Origin: Hippophae tibetana
Lineage: Eukaryota > Streptophyta > Magnoliopsida > Rosales > Elaeagnaceae
DNA: 64,000 nucleotides
Reading direction: 5' to 3'
Assembly (NCBI GenBank): GCA_037013495.1
Contig: JAZDXN010000026.1
Span: forward strand, 4,278,001-4,342,000
Part shown: one piece after another, positions 12,633 to 27,200 of the stretch
How the letters are laid out: every line of letters starts with the position of its first letter
How positions within the stretch are numbered: the stretch's first letter is position 1
The notes under the pieces: generated by a model
Told to the model about the DNA's origin: nothing
The model's database searches: none
What the model saw: the letters and a program-made list of their open reading frames with translations, nothing else
Made by a program: the position numbers and the translations under genes

Positions 12633-15600
12633 TTGTTTCTTTATATTTTCAATCAGTCTCTATTCTTCATAAAAAATAAGAGAAGAGAAAAAAAAGAGGT
12701 TGTCGTTCACGTTTTCAAAAACAACAAAACATTTTGTAAATATGAGTTAAAATTTTCAAAGGACATAACTTTTGACTCGTGTATCGAAACCGCTATTATA
12801 ATATATCAAATCGGAGCTCCTTTCAAATTACACAATATGTTTTGGTCCCACGAAAGAAAATAGTTTTTGTAGCCAAATTACACATTTACTTCACTTTCCG
12901 AGGGTTTAAAGTTTTTCACGCACCATTTTCATTTTACTTAGTGCTAGTTTAATTCAATAGAGCTATAGAGGAGATATTGGTGCCAACCTAGGGTTGTTTC
13001 TTTATATTTTCAATAAGTCTCTATTCTTCAAGAAAAAAATATGAGAAGAGAAAAAGAAAGAGGATGTCGTTCACATTTTCAAAAACAACAAAACATTTGG
13101 TAAATATGAGTTACAACTTTCAAAGGACATAACTTTTGACTCGGGTATCGAAACCACTATTATAATATATCAAATCGGAGCTCGTTTCAAATTACACAAT
13201 ATGTTTTGTCCCACCAAGGAAAATAGTTTTTGTACCCAAATTAACACATTTACTTCACTTTCCGAGGGTTTAAAGTTTTTCAGGCACCATTTTCATTTTA
13301 CTTAGTGCTAGTTTAATTCAATAGAGCTATAGAGGAGATATTGGTGCCAACCTAGGGTTGTTTCTTTATATTTTCAATAAGTCTCTATTCTTCAAGAAAA
13401 AAATAAGAGAAGAGAAAAAGAAAGAGGATGTCGTTCACATTTTCAAAAACAACAAAACATTTGGTAAATATGAGTTACAACTTTCAAAGGACATAACTTT
13501 TGACTCGGGTATCGAAACCACTATTATAATATATCAAATCCAAGCTCGTATTAAATTACACAATATTTTTTGGTCCCGCCAAAGAAAATCGTTTTTGTAC
13601 CCAAATTTATTCGTTTACATCACTTAATAGGTGTTTAACGTTTGTGACGCACCATTTTCATTTTTCTTACTTCTGGTTTAATTCAATAGAGCTATATAGG
13701 AGATATTGGTGCCGAACTAGGGTTGTTTCTTTATATTTTCAATCAGTCTCTATTCTTCATAAAAAATAAGAGAAGAGAAAAAGAAAGAGGATGTCGTTCA
13801 CATTTTCAAAAACAACAAAACATTTTGTAAATATGAGTTAAAACTTTCAACGGAGATAACTTTTGACTCAGGTATCGAAACCGCTATTATAATATATCAA
13901 ATGGGAGCTCGTTTCAAATTACACAATATGTTTTGGTCCCACCAAGGAAAATCATTTTGTACCCAAATTAACACATTTACTTTACTTACCGAGGGTTTAA
14001 AGTTTTACACGCACCATTTTCATTTTACTTAGTGCTAGTTTAATTCAATAGAGCTATAGAGGAGATATTGGTGCCAACCTAGGGTTGTTTCTTTATATTT
14101 TCAATAATTCTCTATTCTTGAAGAAAAAAATATGAGAAGAGAAAAAGAAAGAGGATGTCGTTCACATTTTCAAAAACAACAAAACATTTGGTAAATATGA
14201 GTTACAACGTTCAAAGGACATAACTTTTGACTCGGGTATCGAAACCACTGTTATAATATATCAAATCGGAGCTCGTTTCAAATTACACAATATGTTTTGT
14301 CCCACCAAGGAAAATAGTTTTTGTACCCAAATTAACACATTTACTTCACTTTCCGAGGGTTTAAAGTTTTTCAGGCACCATTTTCATTTTACTTAGTGCT
14401 AGTTTAATTCAATAGAGCTATAGAGGAGATATTGGTGCCAACCTAGGGTTGTTTCTTTATATTTTCAATAAGTCTCTATTCTTCAAGAAAAAAATAAGAG
14501 AAGAGAAAAAGAAAGAGGATGTCGTTCACATTTTCAAAAACAACAAAACATTTGGTAAATATGAGTTACAACTTTCAAAGGACATAACTTTTGACTCGGG
14601 TATCGAAACCACTATTATAATATATCAAATCGAAGCTCGTATTAAATTACACAATATTTTTTGGTCCCGCCAAAGAAAATCGTTTTTGTACCCAAATTTA
14701 TTCGTTTACATCACTTAATAGGTGTTTAACGTTTGTGACGCACCATTTTCATTTTTCTTACTTCTGGTTTAATTCAATAGAGCTATATAGGAGATATTGG
14801 TGCCGAACTAGGGTTGTTTCTTTATATTTTCAATCAGTCTCTATTCTTCATAAAAAATAAGAGAAGAGAAAAAAAAGAGGATGTCGTTCACATTTTCAAA
14901 AACAACAAAACATTTTGTAAATATGAGTTAAAACTTTCAACGGAGATAACTTTTGACTCAGGTATCGAAACCGCTATTATAATATATCAAATGGGAGCTC
15001 GTTTCAAATTACACAAAATGTTTTGGTCCCACCAAGGAAAATCATTTTTGTACCCAAATTAACACATTTACTTTACTTACCGAGGGTTTAAAGTTTTACA
15101 CGCACCATTTTCATTTTACTTAGTGCTAGTTTAATTCAATAGAGCTATAGAGGAGATATTGGTGCCAACCTAGGGTTGTTTCTTTATATTTTCAATAATT
15201 CTCTATTCTTCAAGAAAAAAATATGAGAAGAGAAAAAGAAAGAGGATGTCGTTCACATTTTCAAAAACAACAAAACATTTGGTAAATATGAGTTACAACG
15301 TTCAAAGGACATAACTTTTGACTCGGGTATCGAAACCACTGTTATAATATATCAAATCGGAGCTCGTTTCAAATTACACAATATGTTTTGTCCCACCAAG
15401 GAAAATAGTTTTTGTGCCCAAATTAACACATTTACTTCACTTTCCGAGGGTTTAAAGTTTTTCAGGCACCATTTTCATTTTACTTAGTGCTAGTTTAATT
15501 CAATAGAGCTATAGAGGAGATATTGGTGCCAACCTAGGGTTGTTTCTTTATATTTTCAATAAGTCTCTATTCTTCAAGAAAAAAATAAGAGAAGAGAAAA

Positions 15601-18600
15601 AGAAAGAGGATGTCGTTCACATTTTCAAAAACAACAAAACATTTGGTAAATATGAGTTACAACTTTCAAAGGACATAACTTTTGACTCGGGTATCGAAAC
15701 CACTATTATAATATATCAAATCGAAGCTCATATTAAATTACACAATATTTTTTGGTCCCGCCAAAGAAAATCGTTTTTGTACCCAAATTTATTCGTTTAC
15801 ATCACTTAATAGGTGTTTAACGTTTGTGACGCACCATTTTCATTTTTCTTACTTCTGGTTTAATTCAATAGAGCTATATAGGAGATATTGGTGCCGAACT
15901 AGGGTTGTTTCTTTATATTTTCAATCAGTCTCTATTCTTCATAAAAAATAAGAGAAGAGAAAAAAAAGAGGATGTCGTTCACGTTTTCAAAAACAACAAA
16001 ACATTTTGTAAATGTGAGTTAAAATTTTCAAAGGACATAACTTTTGACTCGTGTATCGAAACCGCTATTATAATATATCAAATCGGAGCTCCTTTCAAAT
16101 TACACAATATGTTTTGGTCCCACGAAAGAAAATAGTTTTTGTAGCCAAATTACACATTTACTTCACTTTCCGAGGGTTTAAAGTTTTTCACGCACCATTT
16201 TCATTTTACTTAGTGCTAGTTTAATTCAATAGAGCTATAGAGGAGATATTGGTGCCAACCTAGGGTTGTTTCTTTATATTTTCAATAAGTCTCTATTCTT
16301 CAAGAAAAAAATAAGAGAAGAGAAAAAGAAAGAGGATGTCGTTCACATTTTCAAAAACAACAAAACATTTGGTAAATATGAGTTACAACTTTCAAAGGAC
16401 ATAACTTTTGACTCGGGTATCGAAACCACTATTATAATATATCAAATCCAAGCTCGTATTAAATTACACAATATTTTTTGGTCCCGCCAAAGAAAATCGT
16501 TTTTGTACCCAAATTTATTCGTTTACATCACTTAATAGGTGTTTAACGTTTGTGACGCACCATTTTCATTTTTCTTACTTCTGGTTTAATTCAATAGAGC
16601 TGTATAGGAGATATTGGTGCCGAACTAGGGTTGTTTCTTTATATTTTCAATCAGTCTCTATTCTTCATAAAAAATAAGAGAAGAGAAAAAGAAAGAGGAT
16701 GTCGTTCACATTTTCAAAAACAACAAAACATTTTGTAAATATGAGTTAAAACTTTCAACGGAGATAACTTTTGACTCAGGTATCGAAACCGCTATTATAA
16801 TATATCAAATGGGAGCTCGTTTCAAATTACACAATATGTTTTGGTCCCACCAAGGAAAATCATTTTTGTACCCAAATTAACACATTTACTTTACTTACCG
16901 AGGGTTTAAAGTTTTACACGAACCATTTTCATTTTACTTAGTGCTAGTTTAATTCAATAGAGCTATAGAGGAGATATTGGTGCCAACCTAGGGTTGTTTC
17001 TTTATATTTTCAATAATTCTCTATTCTTCAAGAAAAAAATATGAGAAGAGAAAAAGAAAGAGAATGTCGTTCACATTTTCAAAAACAACAAAACATTTGG
17101 TAAATATGAGTTACAACGTTCAAAGGACATAACTTTTGACTCGGGTATCGAAACCACTGTTATAATATATCAAATCGGAGCTCGTTTCAAATTACACAAT
17201 ATGTTTTGTCCCACCTAGGAAAATAGTTTTTGTACCCAAATTAACACATTTACTTCACTTTCCGATGGTTTAAAGTTTTTCAGGCACCATTTTCATTTTA
17301 CTTAGTGCTAGTTTAATTCAATAGAGCTATAGAGGAGATATTGGTGCCAACCTAGGGTTGTTTCTTTATATTTTCAATAAGTCTCTATTCTTCAAGAAAA
17401 AAATAAGAGAAGAGAAAAAGAAAGAGGATGTCGTTCACATTTTCAAAAACAACAAAACATTTGGTAAATATGAGTTACAACTTTCAAAGGACATAACTTT
17501 TGACTCGGGTATCGAAACCACTATTATAATATATCAAATCGAAGCTCGTATTAAATTACACAATATTTTTTGGTCCCGCCAAAGAAAATCGTTTTTGTAC
17601 CCAAATTTATTCGTTTACATCACTTAATAGGTGTTTAACGTTTGTGACGCACCATTTTCATTTTTCTTACTTCTGGTTTAATTCAATAGAGCTATATAGG
17701 AGATATTGGTGCCGAACTAGGGTTGTTTCTTTATATTTTCAATTAGTCTCTATTCTTCATAAAAAATAAGAGAAGAGAAAAAAAAAGAGGATGTCGTTCA
17801 CGTTTTCAAAAACAACAAAACATTTTGTAAATATGAGTTAAAATTTTCAAAGGACATAACTTTTGACTCGTGTATCGAAACCGCTATTATAATATATCAA
17901 ATCGGAGCTCCTTTCAAATTACACAATATGTTTTGGTCCCACGAAAGAAAATAGTTTTTGTAGCCAAATTTCACATTTACTTCACTTTCCGAGGGTTTAA
18001 AGTTTTTCACAAACCATTTTCATTTTACTTAGTGCTAGTTTAATTCAATAGAGCTATAGAGGAGATATTGGTGCCAACCTAGGGTTGTTTCTTTATATTT
18101 TCAATAAGTCTCTATTCTTCAAGAAAAAAATATGAGAAGAGAAAAAGAAAGAGGATGTCGTTCACATTTTCAAAAACAACAAAACATTTGGTAAATATGA
18201 GTTACAACGTTCAAAGGACATAACTTTTGACTCGGGTATCGAAACCACTATTATAATATATCAAATCGGAGCTCGTTTCAAATTACACAATATGTTTTGT
18301 CCCACCAAGGAAAATAGTTTTTGTACCCAAATTAACACATTTACTTCACTTTCCGAGGGTTTAAAGTTTTTCAGGCACCATTTTCATTTTACTTAGTGCT
18401 AGTTTAATTCAATAGAGCTATAGAGGAGATATTGGTGCCAACCTAGGGTTGTTTCTTTATATTTTCAATAAGTCTCTATTCTTCAAGAAAAAAATAAGAG
18501 AAGAGAAAAAGAAAGAGGATGTCGTTCACATTTTCAAAAACAACAAAACATTTGGTAAATATGAGTTACAACTTTCAAAGGACATAACTTTTGACTCGGG

Positions 18601-19905
18601 TATCGAAACCACTATTATAATATATCAAATCGAAGCTCGTATTAAATTACACAATATTTTTTGGTCCCGCCAAAGAAAATCGTTTTTGTACCCAAATTTA
18701 TTCGTTTACATCACTTAATAGGTGTTTAACGTTTGTGACGCACCATTTTCATTTTTCTTACTTCTGGTTTAATTCAATAGAGCTGTATAGGAGATATTGG
18801 TGCCGAACTAGGGTTGTTTCTTTATATTTTCAATCAGTCTCTATTCTTCATAAAAAATAAGAGAAGAGAAAAAGAAAGAGGATGTCGTTCACATTTTCAA
18901 AAACAACAAAACATTTTGTAAATATGAGTTAAAACTTTCAACGGAGATAACTTTTGACTCAGGTATCGAAACCGCTATTATAATATATCAAATGGGAGCT
19001 CGTTTCAAATTACACAATATGTTTTGGTCCCACCAAGGAAAATCATTTTTGTACCCAAATTAACACATTTACTTTACTTACCGAGGGTTTAAAGTTTTAC
19101 ACGCACCATTTTCATTTTACTTAGTGCTAGTTTAATTCAATAGAGCTATAGAGGAGATATTGGTGCCAACCTAGGGTTGTTTCTTTATATTTTCAATAAT
19201 TCTCTATTCTTCAAGAAAAAAATATGAGAAGAGAAAAAGAAAGAGGATGTCGTTCACATTTTCAAAAACAACAAAACATTTGGTAAATATGAGTTACAAC
19301 GTTCAAAGGACATAACTTTTGACTCGGGTATCGAAACCAGTATTATAATATATCAAATCGGAGCTCGTTTCAAATTACACAATATGTTTTGTCCCACCTA
19401 GGAAAATAGTTTTTGTACCCAAATTAACACATTTACTTCACTTTCCGAGGGTTTAAAGTTTTTCAGGCACCATTTTCATTTTACTTAGTGCTAGTTTAAT
19501 TCAATAGAGCTATAGAGGAGATATTGGTGCCAACCTAGGGTTGTTTCTTTATATTTTCAATAAGTCTCTATTCTTCAAGAAAAAAATAAGAGAAGAGAAA
19601 AAGAAAGAGGATGTCGTTCACATTTTCAAAAACAACAAAACATTTGGTAAATATGAGTTACAACTTTCAAAGGACATAACTTTTGACTCGGGTATCGAAA
19701 CCACTATTATAATATATCAAATCGAAGCTCGTATTAAATTACACAATATTTTTTGGTCCCGCCAAAGAAAATCGTTTTTGTACCCAAATTTATTCGTTTA
19801 CATCACTTAATAGGTGTTTAACGTTTGTGACGCACCATTTTCATTTTTCTTACTTCTGGTTTAATTCAATAGAGCTATATAGGAGATATTGGTGCCGAAC
19901 TAGGG

Positions 19906-20268
19906 TTGTTTCTTTATATTTTCAATCAGTCTCTATTCTTCATAAAAAATAAGAGAAGAGAAAAAGAAAGAGGATGTCGTTCACGTTTTCAAAAACAACA
20001 AAACATTTTGTAAATATGAGTTAAAACTTTCAAAGGACATAACTTTTGACTCGTGTATCGAAACCGCTATTATAATATATCAAATCGGAGCTCGTTTCAA
20101 ATTACACAATATGTTTTGGTCCCACCAAGGAAAATCATTTTTGTACCCAAATTAACACATTTACTTTACTTACCGAGGGTTTAAAGTTTTACACGCACCA
20201 TTTTCATTTTACTTAGTGCTAGTTTAATTCAATAGAGCTATACAGGAGATATTGGTGCCAACCTAGGG
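19906..20268 (+). repeat. B/B0 mosaic monomer
   Basis: B markers on the left (cacgttttc, caaaggacat, gactcgtgt, atcggagctcg) are followed by B0 markers on the right (cccaccaaggaaaatcattt, acatttactttacttaccg, agttttacacgc). The switch lies between about 20088 and 20125. The far left keeps the B0 purine stretch gagaaaaagaaagagg and aaaactttc, so at least two switches are needed. Its duplicate is at 23545-23907. Confidence 0.82.
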
Positions 20269-20632
20269 TTGTTTCTTTATATTTTCAATAATTCTCTATT
20301 CTTCAAGAAAAAAATATGAGAAGAGAAAAAGAAAGAGGATGTCGTTCACATTTTCAAAAACAACAAAACATTTGGTAAATATGAGTTACAACGTTCAAAG
20401 GACATAACTTTTGACTCGGGTATAGAAACCACTGTTATAATATATCAAATCGGAGCTCGTTTCAAATTACACATTATGTTTTGTCCCACCAAGGAAAATA
20501 GTTTTTGTACCCAAATTAACACATTTACTTCACTTTCCGAGGGTTTAAAGTTTTTCAGGCACCATTTTCATTTTACTTAGTGCTAGTTTAATTCAATAGA
20601 GCTATAGAGGAGATATTGGTGCCAACCTAGGG

Positions 20633-20996
20633 TTGTTTCTTTATATTTTCAATAAGTCTCTATTCTTCAAGAAAAAAATAAGAGAAGAGAAAAAGAAAGA
20701 GGATGTCGTTCACATTTTCAAAAACAACAAAACATTTGGTAAATATGAGTTACAACGTTCAAAGGACATAACTTTTGACTCGGGTATCGAAACCACTGTT
20801 ATAATATATCAAATCGGAGCTCGTTTCAAATTACACAATATGTTTTGTCCCACCTAGGAAAATAGTTTTTGTACCCAAATTAACACATTTACTTCACTTT
20901 CCGATGGTTTAAAGTTTTTCAGGCACCATTTTCATTTTACTTAGTGCTAGTTTAATTCAATAGAGCTATAGAGGAGATATCGGTGCCAACCTAGGG
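20633..20996 (+). repeat. Junction monomer with A-like head and C body
   Basis: The head is caataagtctctattcttca with ataagagaag, as in A. From acaacgttc (20757) onward it is C, with the private cctaggaaaatag and ccgatgg. It stands directly after a C and before an A, so the order is C-C'-A. The same-position monomer 3639 bp earlier (16994) has a different head (caataattc, atatgag), and the one 3639 bp later (24272) is a true A. That places the duplication breakpoint inside this monomer. Alternatively the head could come from a C0 relic. Confidence 0.75.
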
Positions 20997-23900
20997 TTGT
21001 TTCTTTATATTTTCAATAAGTCTCTATTCTTCAAGAAAAAAATAAGAGAAGAGAAAAAGAAAGAGGATGTCGTTCACATTTTCAAAAACAACAAAACATT
21101 TGGTAAATATGAGTTACAACTTTCAAAGGACATAACTTTTGACTCGGGTATCGAAACCACTATTATAATATATCAAATCGAAGCTCGTATTAAATTACAC
21201 AATATTTTTTGGTCCCGCCAAAGAAAATCGTTTTTGTACCCAAATTTATTCGTTTACATCACTTAATAGGTGTTTAACGTTTGTGACGCACCATTTTCAT
21301 TTTTCTTACTTCTGGTTTAATTCAATAGAGCTATATAGGAGATATTGGTGCCGAACTAGGGTTGTTTCTTTATATTTTCAATTAGTCTCTATTCTTCATA
21401 AAAAATAAGAGAAGAGAAAAAAAAAGAGGATGTCGTTCACGTTTTCAAAAACAACAAAACATTTTGTAAATATGAGTTAAAATTTTCAAAGGACATAACT
21501 TTTGACTCGTGTATCGAAACCGCTATTATAATATATCAAATCGGAGCTCCTTTCAAATTACACAATATGTTTTGGTCCCACGAAAGAAAATAGTTTTTGT
21601 AGCTAAATTTCACATTTACTTCACTTTCCGAGGGTTTAAAGTTTTTCACAAACCATTTTCATTTTACTTAGTGCTAGTTTAATTCAATAGAGCTATAGAG
21701 GAGATATTGGTGCCAACCTAGGGTTGTTTCTTTATATTTTCAATAAGTCTCTATTCTTCAAGAAAAAAATATGAGAAGAGAAAAAGAAAGAGGATGTCGT
21801 TCACATTTTCAAAAACAACAAAACATTTGGTAAATATGAGTTACAACGTTCAAAGGACATAACTTTTGACTCGGGTATCGAAACCACTATTATAATATAT
21901 CAAATCGGAGCTCGTTTCAAATTACACAATATGTTTTGTCCCACCAAGGAAAATAGTTTTTGTACCCAAATTAACACATTTACTTCACTTTCCGAGGGTT
22001 TAAAGTTTTTCAGGCACCATTTTCATTTTACTTAGTGCTAGTTTAATTCAATAGAGCTATAGAGGAGATATTGGTGCCAACCTAGGGTTGTTTCTTTATA
22101 TTTTCAATAAGTCTCTATTCTTCAAGAAAAAAATAAGAGAAGAGAAAAAGAAAGAGGATGTCGTTCACATTTTCAAAAACAACAAAACATTTGGTAAATA
22201 TGAGTTACAACTTTCAAAGGACATAACTTTTGACTCGGGTATCGAAACCACTATTATAATATATCAAATCGAAGCTCGTATTAAATTACACAATATTTTT
22301 TGGTCCCGCCAAAGAAAATCGTTTTTGTACCCAAATTTATTCGTTTACATCACTTAATAGGTGTTTAACGTTTGTGACGCACCATTTTCATTTTTCTTAC
22401 TTCTGGTTTAATTCAATAGAGCTGTATAGGAGATATTGGTGCCGAACTAGGGTTGTTTCTTTATATTTTCAATCAGTCTCTATTCTTCATAAAAAATAAG
22501 AGAAGAGAAAAAGAAAGAGGATGTCGTTCACATTTTCAAAAACAACAAAACATTTTGTAAATATGAGTTAAAACTTTCAACGGAGATAACTTTTGACTCA
22601 GGTATCGAAACCGCTATTATAATATATCAAATGGGAGCTCGTTTCAAATTACACAATATGTTTTGGTCCCACCAAGGAAAATCATTTTTGTACCCAAATT
22701 AACACATTTACTTTACTTACCGAGGGTTTAAAGTTTTACACGCACCATTTTCATTTTACTTAGTGCTAGTTTAATTCAATAGAGCTATAGAGGAGATATT
22801 GGTGCCAACCTAGGGTTGTTTCTTTATATTTTCAATAATTCTCTATTCTTCAAGAAAAAAATATGAGAAGAGAAAAAGAAAGAGGATGTCGTTCACATTT
22901 TCAAAAACAACAAAACATTTGGTAAATATGAGTTACAACGTTCAAAGGACATAACTTTTGACTCGGGTATCGAAACCAGTATTATAATATATCAAATCGG
23001 AGCTCGTTTCAAATTACACAATATGTTTTGTCCCACCTAGGAAAATAGTTTTTGTACCCAAATTAACACATTTACTTCACTTTCCGAGGGTTTAAAGTTT
23101 TTCAGGCACCATTTTCATTTTACTTAGTGCTAGTTTAATTCAATAGAGCTATAGAGGAGATATTGGTGCAAACCTAGGGTTGTTTCTTTATATTTTCAAT
23201 AAGTCTCTATTCTTCAAGAAAAAAATAAGAGAAGAGAAAAAGAAAGAGGATGTCGTTCACATTTTCAAAAACAACAAAACATTTGGTAAATATGAGTTAC
23301 AACTTTCAAAGGACATAACTTTTGACTCGGGTATCGAAACCACTATTATAATATATCAAATCGAAGCTCGTATTAAATTACACAATATTTTTTGGTCCCG
23401 CCAAAGAAAATCGTTTTTGTACCCAAATTTATTCGTTTACATCACTTAATAGGTGTTTAACGTTTGTGACGCACCATTTTCATTTTTCTTACTTCTGGTT
23501 TAATTCAATAGAGCTATATAGGAGATATTGGTGCCGAACTAGGGTTGTTTCTTTATATTTTCAATCAGTCTCTATTCTTCATAAAAAATAAGAGAAGAGA
23601 AAAAGAAAGAGGATGTCGTTCACGTTTTCAAAAACAACAAAACATTTTGTAAATATGAGTTAAAACTTTCAAAGGACATAACTTTTGACTCGTGTATCGA
23701 AACCGCTATTATAATATATCAAATCGGAGCTCGTTTCAAATTACACAATATGTTTTGGTCCCACCAAGGAAAATCATTTTTGTACCCAAATTAACACATT
23801 TACTTTACTTACCGAGGGTTTAAAGTTTTACACGCACCATTTTCATTTTACTTAGTGCTAGTTTAATTCAATAGAGCTATACAGGAGATATTGGTGCCAA

Positions 23901-24271
23901 CCTAGGGTTGTTTCTTTATATTTTCAATAATTCTCTATTCTTCAAGAAAAAAATATGAGAAGAGAAAAAGAAAGAGGATGTCGTTCACATTTTCAAAAAC
24001 AACAAAACATTTGGTAAATATGAGTTACAACGTTCAAAGGACATAACTTTTGACTCGGGTATAGAAACCACTGTTATAATATATCAAATCGGAGCTCGTT
24101 TCAAATTACACATTATGTTTTGTCCCACCAAGGAAAATAGTTTTTGTACCCAAATTAACACATTTACTTCACTTTCCGAGGGTTTAAAGTTTTTCAGGCA
24201 CCATTTTCATTTTACTTAGTGCTAGTTTAATTCAATAGAGCTATAGAGGAGATATTGGTGCCAACCTAGGG

Positions 24272-27200
24272 TTGTTTCTTTATATTTTCAATAAGTCTCT
24301 ATTCTTCAAGAAAAAAATAAGAGAAGAGAAAAAGAAAGAGGATGTCGTTCACATTTTCAAAAACAACAAAACATTTGGTAAATATGAGTTACAACTTTCA
24401 AAGGAAATAACTTTTGACTCGGGTATCGAAACCACTATTATAATATATCAAATCGAAGCTCGTATTAAATTACACAATATTTTTTGGTCCCGCCAAAGAA
24501 AATCGTTTTTGTACCCAAATTTATACGTTTACATCACTTAATAGGTGTTTAACGTTTGTGACGCACCATTTTCATTTTTCTTACTTCTGGTTTAATTCAA
24601 TAGAGCTGTATAGGAGATATTGGTGCCGACCTAGGGTTGTTTCTTTATATTTTCAATCAGTCTCTATTCTTCACAAAAAATAAGAGAAGAGAAAAAAAAG
24701 AGGATGTCGTTCACGTTTTCAAAAACAACAAAACATTTTGTAAATATGAGTTAAAATTTTCAAAGGACATAACTTTTGACTCGTGTATCGAAACCGCTAT
24801 TATAATATATCAAATCGGAGCTCCTTTCAAATTACACAATATGTTTTGGTCCCACGAAAGAAAATAGTTTTTGTAGCCAAATTACACATTTACTTCACTT
24901 TCCGAGGGTTTAAAGTTTTTCACGCACCATTTCCATTTTACTTAGTGCTAGTTTAATTCAATAGAGCTATAGAGGAGATATTGGTGCCAACCTAGGGTTG
25001 TTTCTTTATATTTTCAATAAGCCTCTATTCTTCAAGAAAAAAATAAGAGAAGAGAAAAAGAAAGAGGATGTCGTTCACATTTTCAAAAACAACAAAACAT
25101 TTGGTAAATATGAGTTACAACTTTCAAAGGACATAACTTTTGACTCGGGTATCGAAACCACTATTATAATATATCAAATCGAAGCTCGTATTAAATTACA
25201 CAATATTTTTTGGTCCCGCCAAAGAAAATCGTTTTTCTACCCACATTTATACGTTTACATCACTTAATAGGTGTTTAACGTTTGTGACGCACCATTTTCA
25301 TTTTTCTTACTTCTGCTTTAATTCAATAGAGCTGTATAGGAGATATTCGTGCCGACCTAGGGTTGTTTCTTTATATTTTCAATCAGTCTCTATTCTTCAC
25401 AAAAAATAAGAGAAGAGAAAAAAAAGAGGATGTCGTTCACGTTTTCAAAAACAACAAAACATTTTGTAAATATGAGTTAAAACTTTCAAAGGACATAACT
25501 TTTGACTCGTGTATCGAAACCGCTATTATAATATATCAAATCGGAGCTCGTTTCAAATTACACAATATGTTTTGGTCCCACGAAAGAAAATAGTTTTTGT
25601 AGCCAAATTACACATTTACTTCACTTTCCGAGGGTTTAATGTTTTTCACGCACCATTTTCATTTTACTTAGTGCTAGTTTAATTCAATAGAGCTATAGAG
25701 GAGATATTGGTGCCAACCTAGGGTTGTTTCTTTATATTTTCAATAATTCTCTATTCTTCAAGAAAAAAATATGAGAAGAGAAAAAGAAAGAGGATGTCGT
25801 TCACATTTTCAAAAACAACAAAACATTTGGTAAATATGAGTTACAACGTTCAAAGGACATAACTTTTGACTCGGGTATCGAAACCACTGTTATAATATAT
25901 CAAATCGGAGCTCGTTTCAAATTACACATTATGTTTTGTCCCACCAAGGAAAATAGTTTTTGTACCCAAATTAACACATTTACTTCACTTTCCGAGGGTT
26001 TAAAGTTTTTCAGGCACCATTTTCATTTTACTTAGTGCTAGTTTAATTCAATAGAGCTATAGAGGAGATATTGGTGCCAACCTAGGGTTGTTTCTTAATA
26101 TTTTCAATAAGTCTCTATTCTTCAAGAAAAAAATAAGAGAAGAGAAAAAGAAAGAGGATGTCGTTCACATTTTCAAAAACAACAAAACATTTGGTAAATA
26201 TGAGTTACAACTTTCAAAGGACATAACTTTTGACTCGGGTATCGAAACCACTATTATAATATATCAAATCGAAGCTCGTATTAAATTACACAATATTTTT
26301 TGGTCCCGCCAAAGAAAATCGTTTTTGTACCCAAATTTATACGTTTACATCACTTAATAGGTGTTTAACGTTTGTGACGCACTATTTTCATTTTTCTTAC
26401 TTCTGGTTTAATTCAATAGAGCTGTATAGGAGATATTGGTGCCGACCTAGGGTTGTTTCTTTATATTTTCAATCAGTCTCTATTCTTCACAAAAAATAAG
26501 AGAAGAGAAAAAAAAGAGGATGTCGTTCACGTTTTCAAAAACAACAAAACATTTTGTAAATATGAGTTAAAATTTTCAAAGGACATAACTTTTGACTCGT
26601 GTATCGAAACCGCTATTATAATATATCAAATCGGAGCTCCTTTCAAATTACACAATATGTTTTGGTCCCACGAAAGAAAATAGTTTTTGTAGCCAAATTA
26701 CACATTTACTTCACTTTCCGAGGGTTTAAAGTTTTTCACGCACCATTTCCATTTTACTTAGTGCTAGTTTAATTCAATAGAGCTATAGAGGAGATATTGG
26801 TGCCAACCTAGGGTTGTTTCTTTATATTTTCAATAAGTCTCTATTCTTCAAGAAAAAAATAAGAGAAGAGAAAAAGAAAGAGGATGTCGTTCACATTTTC
26901 AAAAACAACAAAACATTTGGTAAATATGAGTTACAACTTTCAAAGGACATAACTTTTGACTCGGGTATCGAAACCACTATTATAATATATCAAATCGAAG
27001 CTCGTATTAAATTACACAATATTTTTTGGTCCCGCCAAAGAAAATCGTTTTTCTACCCAAATTTATACGTTTACATCACTTAATAGGTGTTTAACGTTTG
27101 TGACGCACCATTTTCATTTTTCTTACTTCTGCTTTAATTCAATAGAGCTGTATAGGAGATATTCGTGCCGACCTAGGGTTGTTTCTTTATATTTTCAATC

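Larger units (their letters stand above)
12633..24271 (+). repeat. Transition zone with alternating B0 and B monomers
   Basis: The B position holds B at 12633, 15905, 17723 and 21362, B0 at 13723, 14814, 16631, 18814 and 22453, and B/B0 mosaics at 19906 and 23545. To the left only B0 is found, and to the right only B. At 15540-16630 the order is A-B-A, so a C is missing. The 13723 monomer has a 1-bp deletion (aaatcattttgtaccc), giving 362 bp. The region includes the 3639-bp tandem duplication described separately. Confidence 0.88.
17080..24357 (+). repeat. 3639-bp tandem duplication (10 monomers)
   Basis: Copy 1 is about 17080-20718 and copy 2 about 20719-24357. Pairs exactly 3639 apart include the cccacctagg and ccgatgg variants (17214 and 20853 area), the B head caattagtctc (17740/21379 area), the private tatagaaacc (20421/24060) and cacattatg (20472/24111). 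The three differences I saw are agatatcgg at 20976, gtagctaaat at 21600 and ggtgcaaacc at 23165. The junction lies in the monomer at 20633-20996, between an A-like head (last marker 20681) and a C body (first marker 20757). Confidence 0.88.
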
